From NCBI GenBank assembly GCA_015654715.1, contig JAATGK010000183.1:1-10720 (forward strand): a stretch of DNA of 10,720 nucleotides. Reading direction: 5' to 3'. A program made the translations under genes and the position numbers. This document shows positions 6,107 through 10,720 of the stretch, in pieces. The notes below the pieces were generated by a model. It was not told the DNA's origin. It did no database searches and worked only from the letters and a program-made list of their open reading frames with translations. The DNA comes from Alphaproteobacteria bacterium. Lineage in GTDB: Bacteria; Pseudomonadota; Alphaproteobacteria; Micropepsales; Micropepsaceae. Every line of letters begins with the position of its first letter. Within the stretch, counting starts at the first letter, position 1.

Positions 6107-7482
6107 CACTCGACAACATTGACGGCGAGGCCGCCAAGGGCGGTTTCCTTGTATTTGGTGCGCATGTCGTTACCGGTCTGACGCATAGTTTCGATCACGG
6201 CGTCGAGCGAAACCACATGGCGCCCGTCGCCCTGCAGCGCCAGATAGGCCGCATTGATCGCCTTGACGGCCCCCATCGTATTGCGCTCGATACACGGGAT
6301 CTGCACCAGCCCTTTGATCGGATCGCAGGTCAGACCGAGATTGTGCTCCATGCCGATCTCAGCGGCGTTCTCGATTTGCGCGTTGCTGCCGCCAAGCGCC
6401 GCCACCAATCCCGCAGCCGCCATCGAGCAGGCGACGCCCACTTCACCCTGGCAGCCCATCTCCGCTCCCGAAATCGAGGCGCGCGATTTGTAGAGAAACC
6501 CAATCGCCGACGCGGTCATCAAGAACGTGCGCGAGCCTTCGCGCGTCGCGGTCGGGATGAAGACCTCGTAGTATTTGAGGACGGCCGGCAGCACGCCGGC
6601 GGCGCCGTTGGTCGGCGCAGTGACGACCCGCCCGCCGGCTGCATTTTCCTCGTTGACCGCCAGCGCATAAAGGCTGACCCATTCAAACACCAGCGAGGGA
6701 TCGGAGCGCGGGCCGCGCGCCATAAGGTTTTCGTGCAGGTGCTTGGCGCGGCGCGAAACGTTGAGGCCGCCGGGCAAGACGCCGTCCTTGTGGCAGCCGC
6801 GGTCGATGCATTTGAGCATCGCCAAGCGCACGGAGTCGATGAAAGCCTCGGTCTCAACGCGCGAACGCCACGCCGCCTCGTTCGCCCACATGATCTCGGC
6901 AAACGAGAGCTTGTGGCGTTCGCCGGTGGCCAGCAACTCGGTCGCAGAGTGGAACGGATGGACGATCGCGCTGTTGATCCGGATGGGCGCCTGCCCCTTA
7001 ACGGTGATGGCGCCGCCGCCGATCGACAAATAGGTGCGGCTGAAGGGCACGCCGTCTTCGTAAACCGCGGTAAAAACCATCGCGTTGGCGTGATCCTTGA
7101 GGAACTCGCCGGTGCGGAACACCACATCCTCGCGCCGGAACGGGATCTCGGCTGTGCCGGCCAGCGTGAGGCGGCCTTTGTCGCCGACCGACGCCACCAG
7201 TGCCGCCACATCATCGGGATCGACCGTCTCGGGCAGCCAGCCTGACAAGCCCAGCATCACCGCATCGTCGGTGGAATGGCCGCGGCCGGTCAGGGCCAAA
7301 GAGCCGTATAAATCGCATTTGAGCGACACCGGAACGCCGCGCTCCAACGCCGCTTCGGCAAAGGCGTGCGCGGCGCGCATCGGCCCGACCGTGTGCGAAC
7401 TCGAGGGCCCGATACCGATCGTGAACAAATCAACGACACTCAAAGGCAAAGATTTCGACGCATCAAACGAACGGATGGACAT
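6103..7482 (-). CDS. sdaA: L-serine dehydratase (L-serine ammonia-lyase), single-chain iron-sulfur type
   Basis: A 459-aa cytoplasmic enzyme that deaminates L-serine to pyruvate and ammonia (EC 4.3.1.17) using a [4Fe-4S] cluster instead of pyridoxal phosphate. Both halves are fused in one chain: the beta part begins with [20 protein letters not shown] (15-34), and the alpha part carries [13 protein letters not shown] (288-300), [20 protein letters not shown] (339-358), [10 protein letters not shown] (379-388) and IPCIERN (395-401). C344, C386 and C397 are the expected cluster ligands. The chain ends in NVVEC, so C459 is its last residue; in the Legionella type-2 enzyme the terminal Cys occupies the cluster's open site. 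The length is full, with no frameshift. The ATG at 7482 precedes the family's N-terminal motif, but no strong Shine-Dalgarno is seen. The gene is convergent with the epimerase and their stop codons overlap. Confidence 0.96.
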   Translation of the reverse strand: MSIRSFDASKSLPLSVVDLFTIGIGPSSSHTVGPMRAAHAFAEAALERGVPVSLKCDLYGSLALTGRGHSTDDAVMLGLSGWLPETVDPDDVAALVASVGDKGRLTLAGTAEIPFRREDVVFRTGEFLKDHANAMVFTAVYEDGVPFSRTYLSIGGGAITVKGQAPIRINSAIVHPFHSATELLATGERHKLSFAEIMWANEAAWRSRVETEAFIDSVRLAMLKCIDRGCHKDGVLPGGLNVSRRAKHLHENLMARGPRSDPSLVFEWVSLYALAVNEENAAGGRVVTAPTNGAAGVLPAVLKYYEVFIPTATREGSRTFLMTASAIGFLYKSRASISGAEMGCQGEVGVACSMAAAGLVAALGGSNAQIENAAEIGMEHNLGLTCDPIKGLVQIPCIERNTMGAVKAINAAYLALQGDGRHVVSLDAVIETMRQTGNDMRTKYKETALGGLAVNVVEC

Positions 7483-8086
7483 GGGCTATCGCAGCAGGGT
7501 TCGGTCACCTCGTAGCATGCCGCCCCTAGCTGTGAGAGAGCAAGCTGGCGGCAAATGTGGTCGATTCCAACATAACAGCCATGCAGACGTCAGAAACGGG
7601 GCGCGGCTACCCCTGGGTTGGGCGGCACCGTGCGGCGCGCGAAGGTTTGGCGCGCTTTACTTGCCGGTCTGTTGGCGCTGATGAAGCGACGGCTACCAAA
7701 GAGCGCCTGACATTCCACAACATTGACGGTGAGGCCGCTGCGCCCGACCACAATCGCTGGTCCCTGTAACGGGTGAAATGCGCCAGGGCTTGATTTTGGT
7801 TTTTCAAGAGTCGCGATTTTTCTCCCCCTCCTTCCCCCTGACAAAGGTGACCGGACCATTCATTTTCAAGGTCCCCGCGTGGGGAGTGGGCGGCAAAACT
7901 ACCAGAATCGAATTCGAATCCCTCTAAACTGTACATTCGTTTTTCGCCAGCTTGCGTCGTGCGAATGCGGCGCAGCGACGTCTTCTCCGGCGCTGTCAAA
8001 GAGCCTTTTAGAAATGGGAAGCGAGGCAGACAATTTCAAGACCCCTTCGCCTGCCTTCGCTGCTACGCCGGCTGCGAAGCCGAGCG
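7483..8086. other. 604-bp region without a recognised gene
   Basis: This lies between the sdaA start and the kinase stop, both genes being on the minus strand. It contains the 33-bp sdaA-tail copy and presumably the sdaA promoter, which could not be placed convincingly. Short open frames cross it on both strands, for example minus 7607-7999, but none has a recognisable family motif or good ribosome-binding site. The 14-bp hairpin CGGCTGCGAAGCCG (8069-8082), just after the kinase stop, lacks a T-run. Confidence 0.6.
7706..7738 (-). pseudogene. 33-bp copy of the sdaA 3' end
   Basis: Bases 7706-7738 match 6102-6134, the last codons of sdaA, at 29 of 33 positions in the same orientation, exactly 1,604 bp apart. 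The minus-strand reading gives GLTVNVVEC, against GLAVNVVEC in sdaA, but the stop codon TAG is replaced by CAG. Two of the four differences are silent third-position changes (Val, Glu). This suggests the tail of a lost sdaA paralogue or tandem copy. Homology is not visible further upstream. Confidence 0.55.
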
Positions 8087-9541
8087 CTATTCCGCTGCCG
8101 TCCACTTCACGGTGGCGCGCAAGCCGCCGCCGTCGCGGTTTTCGAGGATCAGGGTGGCGGCTTGGCTTTTGGCGATGGCGTCGGCGATGGACAGGCCGAG
8201 GCCGGTGCCACCGGTGGTACGGCTGCGCGAACGATCGAGGCGCGTGAACGGCTGCAACACCTCGCCGAGCTGGCTCTCGGGAATGCCGGGACCTTCGTCT
8301 TCGATCACGAGTTCGACGGTACCATCGCTCGTGCGGATGGAAACTTGCGCCTTCTCGCCGTACTTCACCGCATTGTCGATCAGATTGCGCAAGAGGCGGC
8401 GCACCAGATTGACCTGCATCGTTACCGTGGTGCGCGGCGCCTCGATAAAAGTCACATCCTTGCCGAGACCGCGGAACTCTTCCACCACGGTATCGGCCAG
8501 CGCCGAAAGATCAACAAGTTGCTTCGGCTCGGTGGAATGGCCGAGACGGGCGAGGCCGAGGATTTCTTCGACCATCGCAGTCATCTCGTCGATGGTTTCG
8601 ACGAACTTGGCGCGCTCGGCTTCCGGCTCGACAGATTCGGCGCGGATGCGGAGCGAGGCGAGCGGCGTGCGCAGGTCGTGACCGATGGCACTCAACATGC
8701 GATCCTTTTCCGCCAACAGATCGCGCACGCGCTGCGCCATGGTGTTGAAAGAAGAGATCGCCACCTGCACTTCGCGCGGACCTTTCACGGCAATGGGCTC
8801 GAACTTCTCCTGCGGCTGCAGCACTTGAGCGGCCTCGGCCAGAATGCGGAGCGGCCGCGAAATGCGCGAGGCCCAGAACAACGTCGCGCTGAGCAGGATC
8901 ACGAACAAGGCGATCTGCGACAAGAACAGCGGATTGAGGATCAGCGGAAACGGCCGGAAGACATGAAAGCGGCCGACCAGCCAAATCCCGTCCGGCAACT
9001 GGGCGGCCAAGCGAATGTCGTCGTTGGTGCGATCGGGCGGCGGGCCATCAAACCCTTGGCTGGCCGGCTGGATCCGGTCGCCAGGCCACGGCATCGGTCC
9101 GCCGGAACCTTCAGCCCCGGGCGGCGGCGCGCTGAGCGGCAACAGGTGCCAGCCGCTGTGTTCGTGGCGGAACACCAGCAAAGCCAAGAACGGCACCGAG
9201 CGTTTCTGCAACGCCGTCGACAGTTCGGCTTCGATGTCCTGCTGACGGCCGAACGGGGGCATGTACATATCGCGGGTCAGCCAGAAGCGTTCGCCCACCG
9301 TTCTGGACGCCACCATGAAGCTCTCGCGGCGGTCCGCCGGCATCTGCGAGACACGGCTGGCGACATCGGTGAAACGGCGGATCGCCGGTTCGACCACCCT
9401 GGACGTCTGCCACTGGTCGATGACGTTGCGCGTCAGGAAGATGGCGAAGAACTGCGCCAGGAACAGGGCCGCAATGATCAAGAGCGCCGTTTGCCCGAAC
9501 GTGCTCCATGAGCCAAGAGTGAAGCGCGCGCGCCCGATCAC
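8087..9541 (-). CDS. EnvZ-like membrane sensor histidine kinase
   Basis: A 484-aa inner-membrane kinase expected to phosphorylate the response regulator encoded just upstream. It has a short cytoplasmic N-terminus, TM1 (about 16-37), a sensor loop (about 38-200), TM2 (about 202-224), a HAMP domain (about 226-278), then a dimerisation/phosphoacceptor helix with SAIGHDLRTPL and H288 as the predicted autophosphorylation site. The ATPase domain shows the N box NLIDNAVKYG (386-395), G1 DEGPGI (415-420) and G2 GGTGLGL (444-450). The sensor loop is Pro/Gly-rich around 138-170 and matches no sensor fold I recognise. The GTG start at 9541 gives a GTGA overlap with the regulator's stop and has GAGG suitably upstream; a TTG at 9583 is less likely. 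The signal is unknown. Confidence 0.93.
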   Translation of the reverse strand: MIGRARFTLGSWSTFGQTALLIIAALFLAQFFAIFLTRNVIDQWQTSRVVEPAIRRFTDVASRVSQMPADRRESFMVASRTVGERFWLTRDMYMPPFGRQQDIEAELSTALQKRSVPFLALLVFRHEHSGWHLLPLSAPPPGAEGSGGPMPWPGDRIQPASQGFDGPPPDRTNDDIRLAAQLPDGIWLVGRFHVFRPFPLILNPLFLSQIALFVILLSATLFWASRISRPLRILAEAAQVLQPQEKFEPIAVKGPREVQVAISSFNTMAQRVRDLLAEKDRMLSAIGHDLRTPLASLRIRAESVEPEAERAKFVETIDEMTAMVEEILGLARLGHSTEPKQLVDLSALADTVVEEFRGLGKDVTFIEAPRTTVTMQVNLVRRLLRNLIDNAVKYGEKAQVSIRTSDGTVELVIEDEGPGIPESQLGEVLQPFTRLDRSRSRTTGGTGLGLSIADAIAKSQAATLILENRDGGGLRATVKWTAAE

Positions 9542-10296
9542 ACCAACTGTACCTCGGTCACGAAACTGTAACCGCCGCCCCAAACCGTTTTTATATAAGT
9601 CGGATTCTTGGAGTCGGGCTCGATCTTCTTGCGCACGCGGCTGATGAGATTGTCGATCGAGCGATCGAACGCCGAAGCCTCGCGCCCTTGGGTCAGATCG
9701 AGCAACTGATCGCGCGACAACACAATGTGCGGGCGTTCCAGAAAGGCGAGCAGCAGATTGAACTCGCCGGTCGACAGCGGCACCACGACGCCGTCGTCGC
9801 CGAGGAGTTGCCGGGCGCCGGTCTTCAGCTTCCAGGTGCCAAACTGCATTGTCTTCTGAACGGGAAGGCGGCGCGACCGCGGTACCGACTGGGCCCGGCG
9901 GATCACCGCCTTGGTGCGCGCCAAGAGCTCGCGGGGCGCAAACGGCTTGACGACATAATCGTCGGCACCCATCTCGAGCCCGATGATGCGATCAGTCTCT
10001 TCCGACTTGGCCGACAACAGGATGGTCGGAATGTCGAGCTTTTCGCGGATCGAACGGCAAAGCGAGAGCCCGTCTTCGCCCGGCATCATGATATCGAGAA
10101 TGATGAGATCGAATTTGTAACGGCTGAGGAGATGACGGGCTTCGAGCGCGTGGCTTGCCATCGTCACACGGAATCCGTTGCGCTGCAGATAATGGCCGAG
10201 CGGATCGCGAACGCTGCGCTCATCCTCCACCAAGAGGATGTGATAGCCCTCCTCCGGCTTGAGGGCCATTTCCTGGCCGTCCAATTGCTCGGTCAT
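9538..10296 (-). CDS. OmpR/PhoB-family response regulator
   Basis: A 252-aa transcription factor and partner of the coupled kinase. The receiver domain (about 19-135) has acidic-pocket E24/D25 in LLVEDE, phosphoacceptor D68 in LIILDIMMPGEDG, switch-region S95 in LLSAK and K117 in VVKPF. A winged-helix DNA-binding domain follows (about 150-250), with PLSTGEFNLL, LSRDQLL, the recognition-helix segment DRSIDNLISRVRKKIE and the wing YIKTVWGGGYSF. The ATG at 10296 was chosen because GGGGGG lies about 7-12 nt upstream. An in-frame ATG at 10314 would add six residues but lacks a Shine-Dalgarno. Its stop overlaps the kinase start (GTGA), so the pair is cotranscribed and translationally coupled. The targets are not evident; EnvZ/OmpR is the closest familiar pair, without proof of orthology. 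Confidence 0.95.
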   Translation of the reverse strand: MTEQLDGQEMALKPEEGYHILLVEDERSVRDPLGHYLQRNGFRVTMASHALEARHLLSRYKFDLIILDIMMPGEDGLSLCRSIREKLDIPTILLSAKSEETDRIIGLEMGADDYVVKPFAPRELLARTKAVIRRAQSVPRSRRLPVQKTMQFGTWKLKTGARQLLGDDGVVVPLSTGEFNLLLAFLERPHIVLSRDQLLDLTQGREASAFDRSIDNLISRVRKKIEPDSKNPTYIKTVWGGGYSFVTEVQLV

Positions 10297-10413
10297 CACA
10301 TCGCCCCCCGACATGAGGACAGGGCGAGCTGCGGCGCAGCGACTCCGCCGGTACGCGCCCCAATACGCGAACTGTACACCCCTAGCTCTCCCGCTTGGCG
10401 CGATACGATATCG

Positions 10414-10428
10414 CCGGTCGCAGACCGG
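10414..10428. repeat. 6-bp stem inverted repeat in the response-regulator leader
   Basis: CCGGTC and GACCGG form perfect arms around a 3-nt loop, about 120 bp upstream of the response-regulator ATG. No T-run follows on either strand, so it is not a terminator. It may be a leader hairpin or chance in GC-rich DNA. Confidence 0.2.
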
Positions 10429-10497
10429 ACACCATCCTCGCGGACAATTTCATAAACCGGTTGGACCTCGGAAAACATTCGCAACTTGTCCTTCGGA

Positions 10498-10511
10498 TAA
10501 CTAATTGTAAC
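10498..10511. promoter_or_regulatory. tandem TAAC direct repeat upstream of the two-component operon
   Basis: TAAC occurs at 10498-10501 and again at 10508-10511, exactly 10 bp apart. The surrounding decamers, ATAACTAATT and GTAACAAAAT, agree at seven of ten positions. OmpR-family regulators usually bind tandem half-sites spaced 10-11 bp, so this could be an autoregulatory site about 200 bp before the response-regulator start. Confidence 0.3.
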
Positions 10512-10720
10512 AAAATGTCCCAGTCGCGGGCGGGCGCCGTGAGGCCGTTTTCGCCGCTTAGTGCGCGTGTTCCAGCGCCCTTGGAGTTTAACGCTGCACC
10601 CGGCAACAACCGTCGCGCCGGACTTTTGCGATGGTTGGCGCGGTATCCGGGGTTGCCCGGCACATATTTCCCAACGCGGCAGAATATTCTTCCTTTGTCT
10701 CAGGACTGTATGCGGAACAG

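Larger units (their letters stand above)
10297..10720. other. 424-bp region without a recognised gene at the right edge
   Basis: This stretch lies upstream of the response regulator. Open frames such as minus 10382-10663 encode no recognisable motif and have composition typical of chance frames. The tandem TAAC repeat and a small hairpin are the only structures I can point to. No part of a further gene was recognised before the right end. Confidence 0.55.

Noticed and set aside
6217..7245. 342-codon plus-strand open frame
   Set aside because: It is the complement of sdaA in GC-rich DNA, with Arg/Ala/Gly-rich low-information sequence.
7900..7930. tRNA-like T-loop string TTCGAATCC
   Set aside because: The flanking bases do not form the 5-bp T stem, and no acceptor or anticodon arm is visible.
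7607..7999. 130-codon minus-strand frame between sdaA and the kinase
   Set aside because: No family motif or convincing ribosome-binding site. A different overlapping frame (7590-7859) carries the sdaA-tail copy, so the region looks like non-coding remnant DNA.
8069..8082. hairpin after the kinase stop as intrinsic terminator
   Set aside because: The stem is only 5 bp and no T-run follows on the minus strand.
8162..9511. 449-codon plus-strand open frame
   Set aside because: It is antisense to the histidine kinase gene, which has all expected boxes; this frame is Arg/Gln/His-rich without motifs.
10681..10690. AGAATATTCT palindrome near the right edge
   Set aside because: A single 10-bp AT-rich palindrome without a partner site or adjacent gene is not enough to call an operator.

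Overview
The window looks like chromosomal DNA of an alphaproteobacterium, perhaps a Caulobacterales- or Micropepsales-type heterotroph. The basis is a GC-rich sequence, a TonB-dependent receptor of the Xanthomonas/Caulobacter type, a LacI-type sugar regulator beside it, and an OmpR/EnvZ-like pair. The genus cannot be fixed from the sequence alone.

Layout. (1) Bases 1-2849, minus strand: most of a large TonB-dependent outer-membrane receptor whose 3' end lies beyond the left edge. (2) Bases 2850-3263: a divergent control region with two perfect 14-bp palindromes sharing an AAGCGCTT core, centres 22 bp apart, and a third related palindrome directly before the regulator's ATG. (3) Bases 3264-4742, plus: a regulator with an unusual architecture. 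An IS5-type transposase N-terminal domain is joined in frame, through a Pro/Ala/Ser/Thr-rich linker, to a complete LacI-family repressor. (4) Bases 4862-6106, plus: an AGE-superfamily epimerase, best read as cellobiose 2-epimerase. (5) Bases 6103-7482, minus: iron-sulfur L-serine dehydratase (sdaA), convergent with the epimerase and overlapping it at the stop codons. (6) Bases 7483-8086: about 600 bp without a gene, holding a 33-bp copy of the sdaA 3' end. (7) Bases 8087-10296, minus: an OmpR-like response regulator followed by a translationally coupled sensor kinase. (8) Bases 10297-10720: no gene recognised; upstream region of the two-component operon.

Working together (inference): receptor, regulator and epimerase form a carbohydrate locus. 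The receptor would import an oligosaccharide, the regulator would sense a sugar and act at the AGCGCT-core operators, and the epimerase would convert the reducing-end glucose of a beta-1,4-disaccharide to mannose. A cello- or manno-oligosaccharide substrate fits, but no glycosidase or phosphorylase is visible to confirm it. The serine dehydratase and the two-component pair look functionally separate. The most novel item is the transposase-LacI chimera together with its operator arrangement.
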